A stretch of DNA of 64,000 nt from Persicaria tinctoria (lineage: Eukaryota; Streptophyta; Magnoliopsida; Caryophyllales; Polygonaceae): the NCBI GenBank assembly GCA_037127255.1, contig JBANSL010000012.1, positions 34,091,115 to 34,155,114 on the forward strand, in the 5' to 3' direction. Under the pieces are notes generated by a model. The model saw only the letters and a program-made list of their open reading frames with translations. It searched no databases and had not been told where the DNA came from. Below are positions 35,130 to 45,651 of this stretch, piece after piece. A program made the position numbers and the translations under genes. Position 1 is the first letter of the stretch. Every line of letters starts with the position of its first letter.

Positions 35130-36113
35130 ATGCATGCCTCTAATCACCCCGCCAACACCTCCTCTGAGCCCTCCCGAACACACTTCCCGTCACACCAATT
35201 GTCGCGGCCGCAACAACGTGCCTTGCCGCAGCCGCAGCCTTGTACCGCGCCCGCCGCACAGACTCAACCCGCCCCCACCGTTTCCCATGTCCCTCCTGCC
35301 TCAAACCCGACCTCGCTCTCCCCCATCCCCACCTCCCACAAAACAGCCCTCCTCGACCCGAAGTGGCAAGCGGCTATGCTCGATGAATACAGGGCCCTTA
35401 CAAGGAATGGTACATGGGTTCTAGTTCCTCGCTCTCATGAGGCGAACGTCATTCGCTGCATGTGGCTCTTTTGCCACAAGTTCCGCTCTGATGGGTCATT
35501 GGAACGCTACAAAGCTCGCCTTGTGGTCAATGTTCGATCTTAGCAGACAAGTATTGATTGTGATGAGACATTCAACCCCGTGGTCAAGCCTGCCAGTATC
35601 CGAGTGGTGCTGAGCTTAGTGTTATCACGACATTGGGCTATTCATCAGCTGGATGTCAAGAACGCCTTTCTACATGGCCATTTGAATGAAAATGTTAACA
35701 TGTTTCAGCCGCCGAGGTTCGTTCATACTGATCGTCCCAAGCACGTTTGTCTCCTGAAGCGCTCTCTATATGGTCTGAAACGGGCTCCGCGGGCATGGTT
35801 TCAGCGCTTTGCTTGTCATCTGCTACGCTTGGGCTTCGTTGACAGCCGCTCGGATACGTCTCTGTTTATCTATCTCAGAGGCATAGACATGGCCTTTCTG
35901 TTACTATATGTCGACGACATCATCCTCAACACCTCTTCTGATGTTCTTCGGACGTCTATTGTTGCACAGTTGAGCGCTGAGTTTCCATGTCAGATCTGGG
36001 TCCGTTTTCTTACTTTTTGGGCATCACTGCGTAGCGTCATGTGACTGGGTTATTTCTCTCTCAGAGTAAGTATGTTGCTCGGGCCAAGATGAGCAACTGC
36101 AAGCCCGTCGTCA
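35130..36113 (+). pseudogene. Copia element 2 reverse transcriptase, 5' part
   Basis: The N-terminal RT segment WQAAMLDEYRALTRNGTW...LERYKARLV ends at a TAG (35541-35543). RT resumes with VVKPASIRVVLSLVL and DVKNAFLHGHLNE, and the catalytic motif LLYVDDIIL (about 35907). A frameshift near 36000 precedes the end. The gene is cut at 36113 by Athila B and continues at 47698. The preceding 34969-35130 is a Pro/Ser-rich linker between integrase and RT. Confidence 0.8.
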
Positions 36114-38159
36114 TGTTGTAAGATAGAATCGAGAATGCAAAACAGTAAGTAAACAAAGTAAAGCAAACCGATCAAATCTCAGCAAATAATGTTCAAGACT
36201 CCCTCAAATGTAGTAAGAGAAAGTCAGGGTCGAATCCTCGAGGAAGAAGGTCAGCGGATCCTAGGTAGCGATGGAGTCTCACGAACAGAAGTCGACAACA
36301 GGTGCTAGATCTCGACTAGGGTTAGTCGACAGAAGATCAGGAAGTCGAACAAGGCCACAGTCACCAGCAAATCGTACTCGAGATTGAGTGGACCCTACTT
36401 GAGGTCGAGTTGGCTCTGTTGAGGTCGAGTGGTTCTTCGTCGAGTTCCTGCGCAAGTGAGCTACGGCGATCTGGGATCGGAGATTAGTGGTCGAGGTCGA
36501 CCAGAGGTTGGTCGAGATCGACGAGGGTGGAAAAGTAAAAACAAATGCAAATTCGAGTTTGTGACTTTATGAATTTAGAAAACTTCCAAGATTAGGGTTT
36601 GCAACAACGATTACCATGCAAGCGGAATATAAATCACAAAAGGCGGCAACTTTATCGATAAAGGGAAAGGCTTTCACCTAATCCGACAAGTATGAATATA
36701 AATCTCGCGACAAATAATCCTAATTGCATCTATTCCTTTTCATAATTAGCATTTATAATCTTTCGAATAGAAATCCTAATTACTACCCAAGTTTCATAAC
36801 ATGAGTTCTTTAATTTTTCAATCAAAAATGAAGCACATAAGGAATAGATTGAGATAACGACAAAATACCTCCTTTCGAAATTGCTAATTCGCCGACATGG
36901 CTTTCGTTGGGCTCACCCCAACCCTAGAAGTAAGTGGACTACTCGCTCTTCATCGCAATCGAAGACATTGATTTGAAAGAAATAACTTGCATTAACTAAA
37001 TTCAAAGCCTTTACAATTCCGGCAATCAACCTTCGTAAACTGCCAAAACCTTAAAAACCTTAAATTCCTAAATCTCTATGTGTAATTGTATCTCTGAAAT
37101 TGAATGATGAAAACTGAGCCTCTAGGGCTTTATTTATAGGCTTCTACTCCTTGCTAATCAAGGATAGAATATCTATATCTAAATCTAAAACTATATCTAA
37201 GACTTTAAAAGATAAATAAAAGCTATAATGGAATTAAATCTAAAAATAGGGAAATATATCTAAATTATCTCAAGCGGATAAAACTCTCTTCTTCATGAGA
37301 GACGTGGATAAATCGGATAGACTTTGCTTCTCCTCGGCTCCAAGGACTCTACTCCGAGTAGGATTTCATCGCGCGTACGCGGCTTCAGGAAATCCTCGTC
37401 GATCTCGAGTACGGCGTACTCGACCTCGAGTAGGAAATTCGTCGGCTGGGCAGACTTCGTCGTCTCGGCTAGCTAGCACTCGACAAGCTCGGACATGACT
37501 CTGGCGCTTAGTCGATATCGAGGAGAGCTCCTCGACCTCGACTACGGATGTGTTCTCGACTTGGTCTTCCGGGGTTGTCGAGTCGGATGTGGGTTCTCAG
37601 CCTTATCGACCTCAAGGACGCTCCTCGAGCTCGAGTAGCATGGCTCATCGATTTTGGCAAATCTGGTGTATCGGGTAGCTTGTCCTCGACATGCTCGGAG
37701 AAGGTGGCCTGGGCGTGGTCGATCTACAAACGCTTGTCGAGCTCGAGTAGATTTTTGCCAGGTGTTGTCGAGTAGTGTCTCTTCGACTTGGCTCGGAGAG
37801 TGGGGTCTGGCTCTTGTCGACCTCGAGTAGATCTACTCGATGTCGAGTAGGGTGTTGCTCTGCTCCGCGTTGTCTGGTCAGGTCTCTACTCAACTTCAGT
37901 GTATCCGGACTTGACTCGTCGACATAGACGAGGACTTAGTCGAGGTCGAGTAGACTTGCTGCTTCCGTCTTTGTTTCTGGGTTTTCTCCTGAAATGTTTC
38001 CATATTCTGCAATATTAAACAGAAACTTATGTAGATCTCCATTTTTAACAAATAAACATATACTACATAAATTCGACATATTCCCAACCCGAAATATGCA
38101 AAATGTAAAGGATATGGAACTAAAATATGCATAAAAACATGGCTACTTTGGAGACATCA
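36114..38159 (-). repeat. 3' LTR of element B
   Basis: 2,046 bp. TATA box 37138-37129. TCGA-NN-TCGA motifs at about 36305-36525 and 37395-37950; variants here are mainly TCGACCTCGA, TCGAGGTCGA, TCGATCTCGA. Confidence 0.92.
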
Positions 38160-39838
38160 AATCACCCCATAGTTAGACTTGCTTGTCCTCAAGCAATAAC
38201 CAAACAATAACCAAGACCTACAACACATCCTTCAAGTCTTCGCCCTTGTCAAAAGCAACATCTTACGTAGTAGCAAAGCAAAGCAAGTGAATTTAACGTC
38301 ATAACACATATATGAGCGATCCATAGGCATAGGCAATATAAATCCAACCTCACAGGGATAATGTGTTTACACTCAACTCTCAGATGTGTTTAGGCTATGC
38401 ATATATATCAACTCTCAACTCAATTCCATATACAGTCTCATAAACATTGTAATTTAAATATGAATCCACTTCGCAACCAATTATGAAAATGCAACAAGAA
38501 TTATCAGGAGGACTTCGCTCAATAGAAGTCTTCAAAGAAGATTCCATTCGGCGGGGTTGTAATGGGGCTTGGTAAGAAATAATAAGGTATGGAATTATTT
38601 GGCCATGTGGTGCTAAATAAAATTCGGGAATCAAGACTCCTAAATCTCTAACACAACCAAACCATAACTTTCCAATCATATGCATCAACCAAACTCTCCA
38701 ATTTGTCTCAATGGAGTATATAACCTTTCAACCTTTCTAAAATCTCTCTAAAATATGTATCTTGCAAAATAATGAAAGAAAATAAGGTAAATTTGGCTCA
38801 TGCACTTAATTCTCAAACAAATGTACTTCTTTCTTTTTCTTTTTTTTTCTTTTTCGGATTTTTTTTTTCGGATTCCATACCTTTTACATAATATGCCTAG
38901 CAAGATAAAAGTGTACAACCAACCCATTTCTCAATAAATTCCACGATCCTTCTTGAAATGCAACATAAGCTCATTCTTTCCTCAAATCATCATTCTCACC
39001 AACTCTAAGTCTTAATTCCCAAATGGGGGTCAGGCTCAATTTGGCTAAGGATAATTTTGTGGAGTTTACAATAAAAGTCTCATGCTAATATTCTGGCTTC
39101 AAGCAGGGATAATGTAGGGTAGGTAAAGAGAGGATTAAAGTGGCTTAAAAGGTGCCTCCATCATTTAACTCTCATCAACATAAACATATAAATGCATTAG
39201 TTTTGAATACCTATCACAACATTTAAAGATGCACAGGAAGAGTAAATACACTCAAGAAAGCAGAGGGATTTTTGATGTTCTCCCTATAAGGCCAAAATTC
39301 TCACTGGGACAAGTTTTGTTGGATTTTAACCTTTAGCTTAGGATCATATGTGCTCAATTTCATCACAAGTTCACAATCCACAAAAAAACCATTTTGAGGA
39401 CTTAGGCTAAACCTTCCAAACACGCCATAGGGTTTATATGATCAAGTCAGTCATTATTTATCATCATAGGACATCTAAGTTAGGGTATAAAACTAAAATA
39501 ATGCAAAAACTTAAACATATTTTTTTTTTTATTTTCGACATTTTTTTTCTTTTTTTTTCATACTATAATATGCATAAAACTTTAAATAAACTAAAAGGAA
39601 CAAATAAAGTGCAACTAATAACTTAACTACCAAAGTTGTGCCATATTTTAGAAATCTATTACAGACCATGAAACAAAGACTTTTAAAAGATACACATAAA
39701 TTTCTGACAGCATATAACCACATAAATAAAATCCCCTGTACATTCCTTTTCTCCCATCCCATACTTAAAATATACAGTGTCCTCACTGTTAAATAAATAA
39801 AATCAAAAGGGAAGGGATAAGGAGACTTACAGAGCAGC
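38160..39838 (-). other. 3' untranslated region of element B
   Basis: Starts with a PPT-like stretch (minus strand TATGGGGTGATT) next to the LTR. It holds poly-T tracts and no credible ORF. It aligns with 3249-4439 of element A. Confidence 0.6.
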
Positions 39839-40230
39839 TTACAGAGGTGGTGGTGGTGGATCATAGGGGGGAAACGGAGGGCCAGCCTGATAGACAGAAG
39901 CTCCTCCGTGGGAAGAGCTACCAGGCTGATAGTTGGGCCCTCGCTGGAAATATTGGTGCAGTCCCTGAAAGCCTTCTCGCATCTCCGTCCTCATTGCGTC
40001 ATGGCCTAGTTGGAGGTTGGCCATCTGGTCTCGGAGGAATGCCAACTCAGCTAGCACTGTATCTGATGGGCTGCCATAATGATGCTGCTGCTGGGAATGA
40101 TGGGAATGGAGCTGCTGTGGGGACTGGGATGGGTGATGAGAGTGGTGGGAATGGTGGGAGTGCTGAGAGTGGTGGGAGGCATGGACACTGTCTGCCTCCT
40201 CTAGTAGGGAGAGTGTGGCAATGGCGAATG
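39839..40230 (-). pseudogene. C-terminal fragment of the Athila third ORF
   Basis: The minus-strand frame reads a His/Ser/Gln repeat (HSHHSHHSHHPSQSPQQ), then a helical segment ELAFLRDQMANLQLGHDAMRTEM and a Gly/Pro/Tyr-rich end. Short coiled-coil tails like this close the envelope-position ORF of Athila elements. The N-terminal part is missing: a deletion joins this fragment to the integrase N-terminus near 40230. Confidence 0.5.
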
Positions 40231-43200
40231 ACACTTTCCACCTCCTCCTCCGGAATACAACGTCTGAAAATTTGGTCCTTTCCTTGTTTGAATAGGTAAG
40301 GGTCATCCCAATAGTATTGTTTGACGTCGTGGAGGAATTTCTTCTTTCCCTGTGAGGATAGTCCTGACGGAATCTCATTTCCTACAAGGTAGTTAGCAAA
40401 ATCCGCATACCAGGGTACCTTTGGTCCTTTTATAGCATATATATCATGAATAGGACTAGTATGAGGTGTAAAGAAGAAATCGTCACCGGAATCTAATCGA
40501 ATAACCTCGCCTGAAATCTCACCGGGACCTCGTCGATATCGAGAAAAGCTACTCGATATCGAGTACTCCGTACTCGAGGTAGAGTAGGCTGCAGTGTCTC
40601 CCGGTGATGTGCACGGCTCCTGGTGATCTTCTGTACTCGATCTCGATGAAGGGTACTCGACATCGAGTATGGCTGTGCTGTCCGTCTGTGTGGTGCTCGA
40701 TTCCTGGTGCTCCGCGACATGGATCTTTGTCGAGGTCGACGACGGGTCCTCGACATCGAGTACGGTCGTGGTGTCTGCCTGCGCTGTTCTCGATCCCTGG
40801 TGTTCCTCGACAGTCTCCCTTGTCGATCTCGATGAAGTGGTACTCGAGATCGAGTAGCCCTGCAGTTCATAACCGTGTAAAGAAAAATGATCACCGGAGG
40901 ACTCACCTGTTTTGGTCGAGATCGAGGAGGCTCTATCGATGTCGAGGAAGGCAATGTCAGTCTGCATTAGGTGCTCGTCTGGGCGAGAGTCGTCGATTGG
41001 TATGGTGTCCTGGGCCTCCTCTAGCATGTCCTTGGGGAGCCTGGATAGGTGATCGGCGACTGAATTCTCTATGCCCTTCTTGTCCCTTAGCTCTACGTCA
41101 AATTCTTGAAGTAAGAGCACCCATCGCAGCAACCTTGGTTTTGCATCCTTCTTTGTCATTAAATAACGAAGAGCAGCATGGTCAGTATGGACAATAACTT
41201 TAGAACCAACAAGATAGGAACGGAATTTTTCAAAAGCAAAAACCACAGCCAAGAATTCCTTCTCTGTTGTGGTGTACTTAGCCTGAACCGCATCCAGAGT
41301 TTTGCTTGCGTAGTAGATGGCATACAGTTTCTTGTCCTTCCGTTGTCCTAGAACTGCTCCCACAGCATAATCGTTGGCATCACACATGATCTCAAATGGT
41401 AATGACCAATCCGGCGATTGAATGATTGGAGCTGAGATGAGAGCTTCCTTTAACCTGGTGAAGGCTTCAAGACATTCGCTAGAAAATACAAACTTAACAT
41501 CCTTCATAAGCAGGTTAGTCAATGGTTTGGCAATTTTAGAAAAATCTTGAATGAATCTTCTATAAAAACCAGCATGACCAAGAAAACTCCTTATCTCTTT
41601 AATGGAAGACGGTGGGGGCAATTTCTCTACTAGCTCAATTTTTGCTTTGTCCACCTCAATTCCTTTGTTGGACACCTTATGGCCTAGCACGATCCCTTCT
41701 TGTACCATAAAGTGGCATTTTTCCCAGTTAAGAACCAGATTTGTCTCTTCACAACGTTTGAGTACCCTGCGTAGGTTAGAGAGACAAATATCGAAAGTAG
41801 TTCCATAAACTGAGAAATCATCCATGAATACCTCCACTATGTCCTCAATCATGTCGGAGAAGATGGCCATCATGCACCTCTGGAAAGTAGCAGGGGCATT
41901 GCAAAGGCCAAAGGGCATCCTCCTATATGCGAAAGTTCCATAGGGGCAAGTGAAGGTAGTCTTTTCCTGATCATCCGGATGAATGGGAACCTGCCAAAAG
42001 CCAGAATATCCATCCAGGTAACAAAAGTAATCATGTTCAGCTAGCCTTTCGAGTACCTGGTCAATGAAGGGGAGTGGAAAATGATCCTTTCTGGTGGCGG
42101 TGTTGAGCTTTCTGTAGTCTATGCACATCCGCCAGCTGGTAGTGATCCTCTTAGGAACAAGCTCTCCCTTCTCATTCTCCTCGACGGTCATTCCACCCTT
42201 CTTAGGAACAACATGAACAGGGCTAACCCACTTGTTGTCGGAGATTGGATAAATGATTCCTGCATCCAGCATGCGATGGATTTCCTTCTTGACAACCTCC
42301 TTCATGTTGGGGTTAAGCTTCCTTTGATGCTCAATTGTTGCCCTGTGATCATCTTCCAACAAAATTCTATGCATACAAGTAATGGGTGAAATGCCTTTTA
42401 TCTCCTCTAGGGAATAACCTATGGCCTTTCTATGAGTGCGGAGGACATCTATTAGCTTATCTACTTCCTGTGAGTTTAATGAAGCATTTATAATTACAGG
42501 AAAAGTAGAGTTAGGACCAAGAAATTCATACCTAAGGGTGTCAGGTAAAGGTTTCAGCACCGGAGAAGGGCCCTGTGGAATCAAGATAGGCTCCACTTCC
42601 TCCATCTTCATGATCTCCCCTAGGTAATCCGTCTCAATCCTCATAGCAGAAGCATCCAAATCAGTTACAGGAGTTGGCGTCGACCAGGCATACATCGATG
42701 ACAACGCTGAATTGGACATAGGACTGTACTGCAAAAAGCTACTCGACAATGGGTTAGAAATATCAAAATCGACCAAAAAGTCAGAACTAACCTTGAACAC
42801 AGAGCTGGTCGATGTCGAGTGGGGCTCCTCGATCTCGAGGAGGATTGTCGAGTCAGGTTCGTCGATCTCTGGTGTGCCTGCAGGGGACAAGGTAGTCGAC
42901 CTCGACTGTGACTGGTCGAGATCGAGTAGGTTTAGAGGACTTACAGTGTCTGGAAGGATGGTGCTTGTCGACCTCGAGTTGGGCTCGTCGAGATCGAGAA
43001 GGGCAGTAGAGGTCGACTGGATCAGCACAGTTTCTGGAGGGCTGGTGGTCGTCGATCTCGAGTTGGACTCGTCGATCTCGAGGAGCTCTGTGGAGGTCGA
43101 CTGGATCTGCTCGGCGTCGGGTGAGTCGTTCAGCTCCGCCGATAATGCGTCGTCGAAGATCTCCTCCTCGCTTAATTCTGCTACGGCCAGCTCCTCCTCT

Positions 43201-44900
43201 GTTAGCACAGATTCTGCCTTTCCTTCTTCTTGGATCAAGAGTTGTTCTGCAGGTTCATCACAGGAGATAAAATTAAATTTTGAATATATAGCTTTAATTT
43301 CCATTACCTCTTCTGTGTCTGGGTTGAAGAAGTATTCAATGATCTCATCTCCGATGGTGAATGTAAGGATTCCTCTTTTCACTCCAATGTTAGCATCGGC
43401 AGTTGCCAGGAAAGGCCGCCCTAGGATGATGGGGCAAGCTGGATCCTCTGCCATTTCTACTACAAGAAAATCTGTAGGGACAAAGAATCTACCAACTTTA
43501 ACAGGAACATTATCAACAATACATGTAGGGATTACCACGGTGTTGTTGGCCATGTAGAGTTTGGCATCAATTGGCTCCAGGGCACCTATCTTTACTTTGG
43601 ACCAGATGGATAAGGGCATGATGCTGACACTTGCTCCTAGGTCACACAATGCTTTAAATCTATAACGACCAAGTCCAACAGTGATAGCAAACTTACCTGG
43701 GTCAGGTCGCTTCTCAGGGAAATCCATCTTTTTGCACTCCATAGCAATCTCAGTCATTGATCGCTTGTTGCTGAGAATCTCCTTGAGGAACTTGACATAG
43801 GCAGGCATCTCATTTAGTGCTTCTGTAAAAGGAATAGTAACATTCAGACTCTGAAGCAATTTCACAAAGCGTTGAAACTTACCGTATGTTGGATCTCGTT
43901 GGTTTTTGGAAGGGAATGGGAGCGTCTTTTTAGTTTTCTGAGCCAGAACAGCTTCCGGAGGTGGCGAGGGCTCATCGACTTTGGCTTGCTCCTTCTCGAA
44001 CTCGGCAACAGGCTCGTCGATCTCGAGTTGGCTAGTCGACTTCGGCTTGTCTGGCTGTGCAGCTGCGTCAGAGCTTCTTTCCTCCTCTGTGTCGAGTAGA
44101 GCTTTGTCGATGTCGACCAGGCCTTTGTCGATGTCGACTTTCTGCTTCTCGATGTCGATGACAGTTTTGCCCTTCCCTTCTCCGTCCTCTGGCTCGTGCA
44201 GTTTAGGACCGCTCCGCAACTTTATAGCAGCTACATGTCCGTGCTGACCCTTGGGATTTGGTTCTGTATGTCCTGGGAGCTTCCCGGATGGTTGTGGAAT
44301 CTGCGCCGCGAACTGACCCATCTGTGTCTCAATGTTCTTTTTCCAGATGTCTAGCTCCCCGAATTTTGCATTGATATTCTGGAACTGATTGTTGATGGTG
44401 CCTTGATTCCGGCGCATCTCCTCAAGGACGAGCTGTAAATCATCCTTCTTTTGGTCCCTTTCTGGATGTCCAGGAGCTCTGTATGGTGGGGGGTTCCTAG
44501 GAGGACCTTGATTCTGTTGAGGTTTATAGGACATTTGGTCTCCCATATAGCGATTAGGACCCCCTGCGTAAGCTGCCTCTTCGTGAATTTCTGCCATCCT
44601 GACTTGCTCTGTATGTGGGCACTTAGTCGTGGTATGTCGCTGTGATCCACATTCGATGCAGGGTTGGTTGACAGAGAGATACTTGACTTGTTTGAGGAGC
44701 TTGCGATTCTGATCTCTATAGTACTGCTCTTTGACATCAGGGTCTATCTCCTTTGATGGCTCATAAAGTGGCATAGATGGTGCTGGCCTGGCGTAGGAGT
44801 TCTCCTCATAGTTTGTAGTAGCCCCATATTTGTTGTCATAGTTGGTGAGTTTGTCTAGCACACCCCATGCGTCAATTGGCAACATCGTCAGAAACTCCAT
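40047..44900 (-). CDS. pol: Athila B polyprotein: zinc knuckle, protease, RT, RNase H (integrase core deleted)
   Basis: 1,617 codons. Zinc knuckle CIECGSQRHTTTKC near residue 80; linker with VDIDKGLVDIDK repeats (about 240-310); protease CDLGASVSIMP (about 417) and PACPIILGRPFLATADANI (about 495); second motif-coded linker (about 590-700); RT with CIDYRKLN (about 925), YLDGYSGFWQVPI and catalytic FMDDFSVYG (about 1025); RNase H with MCDANDYAVGAVLG (about 1168) and VHTDHAALRYL; third motif-coded linker (about 1315-1455). The frame reaches the start of the integrase zinc-binding region (PEEEVESVIRHCH, about 1555), then meets foreign sequence. The first ATG lies inside gag because gag is broken at 44890. 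Confidence 0.88.
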   Translation of the reverse strand: MEFLTMLPIDAWGVLDKLTNYDNKYGATTNYEENSYARPAPSMPLYEPSKEIDPDVKEQYYRDQNRKLLKQVKYLSVNQPCIECGSQRHTTTKCPHTEQVRMAEIHEEAAYAGGPNRYMGDQMSYKPQQNQGPPRNPPPYRAPGHPERDQKKDDLQLVLEEMRRNQGTINNQFQNINAKFGELDIWKKNIETQMGQFAAQIPQPSGKLPGHTEPNPKGQHGHVAAIKLRSGPKLHEPEDGEGKGKTVIDIEKQKVDIDKGLVDIDKALLDTEEERSSDAAAQPDKPKSTSQLEIDEPVAEFEKEQAKVDEPSPPPEAVLAQKTKKTLPFPSKNQRDPTYGKFQRFVKLLQSLNVTIPFTEALNEMPAYVKFLKEILSNKRSMTEIAMECKKMDFPEKRPDPGKFAITVGLGRYRFKALCDLGASVSIMPLSIWSKVKIGALEPIDAKLYMANNTVVIPTCIVDNVPVKVGRFFVPTDFLVVEMAEDPACPIILGRPFLATADANIGVKRGILTFTIGDEIIEYFFNPDTEEVMEIKAIYSKFNFISCDEPAEQLLIQEEGKAESVLTEEELAVAELSEEEIFDDALSAELNDSPDAEQIQSTSTELLEIDESNSRSTTTSPPETVLIQSTSTALLDLDEPNSRSTSTILPDTVSPLNLLDLDQSQSRSTTLSPAGTPEIDEPDSTILLEIEEPHSTSTSSVFKVSSDFLVDFDISNPLSSSFLQYSPMSNSALSSMYAWSTPTPVTDLDASAMRIETDYLGEIMKMEEVEPILIPQGPSPVLKPLPDTLRYEFLGPNSTFPVIINASLNSQEVDKLIDVLRTHRKAIGYSLEEIKGISPITCMHRILLEDDHRATIEHQRKLNPNMKEVVKKEIHRMLDAGIIYPISDNKWVSPVHVVPKKGGMTVEENEKGELVPKRITTSWRMCIDYRKLNTATRKDHFPLPFIDQVLERLAEHDYFCYLDGYSGFWQVPIHPDDQEKTTFTCPYGTFAYRRMPFGLCNAPATFQRCMMAIFSDMIEDIVEVFMDDFSVYGTTFDICLSNLRRVLKRCEETNLVLNWEKCHFMVQEGIVLGHKVSNKGIEVDKAKIELVEKLPPPSSIKEIRSFLGHAGFYRRFIQDFSKIAKPLTNLLMKDVKFVFSSECLEAFTRLKEALISAPIIQSPDWSLPFEIMCDANDYAVGAVLGQRKDKKLYAIYYASKTLDAVQAKYTTTEKEFLAVVFAFEKFRSYLVGSKVIVHTDHAALRYLMTKKDAKPRLLRWVLLLQEFDVELRDKKGIENSVADHLSRLPKDMLEEAQDTIPIDDSRPDEHLMQTDIAFLDIDRASSISTKTGESSGDHFSLHGYELQGYSISSTTSSRSTRETVEEHQGSRTAQADTTTVLDVEDPSSTSTKIHVAEHQESSTTQTDSTAILDVEYPSSRSSTEDHQEPCTSPGDTAAYSTSSTEYSISSSFSRYRRGPGEISGEVIRLDSGDDFFFTPHTSPIHDIYAIKGPKVPWYADFANYLVGNEIPSGLSSQGKKKFLHDVKQYYWDDPYLFKQGKDQIFRRCIPEEEVESVIRHCHTLPTRGGRQCPCLPPLSALPPFPPLSSPIPVPTAAPFPSFPAAASLWQPIRYSAS

Positions 44901-45480
44901 GAGTAGGGCAAGATCGCAGAAGTTCCTTGTAGCGCTCCCATGCCTTTGCCAGCGGTTCCCCTTGCTTCTGTCTGAAGGCTGTGATTTTGTGGCGGAGATG
45001 TGCTGTTTTGGCAGGTGGGAAGAATTTGTTCAGAAACTCTTGCTCTACTTGGGCCCATGTCGTGAGTGATCTCGGCTTCAGCCCTTCCAGCCATTTCAGT
45101 GCAGGTCCAGCGAGAGACCAGCGAAAAGCTTTCATCTTGATATATTCCAGCGTAGTACCTTCAGCAAGAGTACGGCACATGTCAGAAAATTTGGTAATAT
45201 GTTCAAGAGGACACTCATTAAATCTGCCATAGAAAGCATTGTTTTTAAGCTCTATAAGAAATTGAGTGCGAATTTCAAAAGAGTTTTCAGGGATTAGAAT
45301 CGCCGATTCAGGCATGACAAGAGTTGGATTCATATAATCCTCTGCTGTAGTTGGATATTGGGCAAGCTCAACTTCTGCTTGCTCCCTTGCTGCTTTCTCA
45401 GTGGCGATAGCAGCATCTTTAGCGGCTAGTTCCTGGGTAAGCCTAGTGATCAACTGTTCTTGTGTTTCAGCGGCAGCCAT
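44872..45480 (-). pseudogene. gag: Athila B Gag N-terminal part (ends at an internal deletion)
   Basis: Start MAAAETQEQLITRLTQELAAKDA at 45480. Capsid-type motifs SAILIPENSFEIRTQFLIELKNNAFYGRFNECPLEHI and FFPPAKTAHLRHKI...WERYKELLRSCPTHG. After CPTHG the frame ends within 10 codons, and the rest of gag continues in another frame (MEFLTMLPIDAWGVLDKLTNYD). The region normally lying between these two parts is missing, so a deletion with a frame change probably occurred. Confidence 0.75.
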
Positions 45481-45630
45481 GGCTCTTTGTAGTCTAGCTC
45501 GAATGTGTAGGAGGCGTTCTGGTTCGTCTAAGCCGTCAAACTAAGGTTGTTGACCAGAACGGCGCATACACCTGCAAGTAGCTTCAAGGTAGATGTGAGA
45601 TTCTAACTACCTAAGGCGCGAATGATAGCT

Positions 45631-45648
45631 TCCCCGGCAACGGCGCCA
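45631..45648 (-). other. PBS of element B (tRNA-Asp)
   Basis: The plus strand reads TCCCCGGCAACGGCGCCA, equal to the 3' end of plant tRNA-Asp, so the minus strand (TGGCGCCGTTGCCGGGGA) pairs with it. It lies three bases from the LTR. Typical for Athila. Confidence 0.9.
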
Positions 45649-45651
45649 ATT

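Noticed and set aside
42712..43557. 281-codon plus-strand ORF
   Set aside because: It lies antisense to the protease and linker of element B, whose minus-strand frame has clear domain motifs.
45631..45648. tRNA-Asp gene fragment
   Set aside because: Only the 18-base primer binding site next to an LTR is present; no tRNA body.
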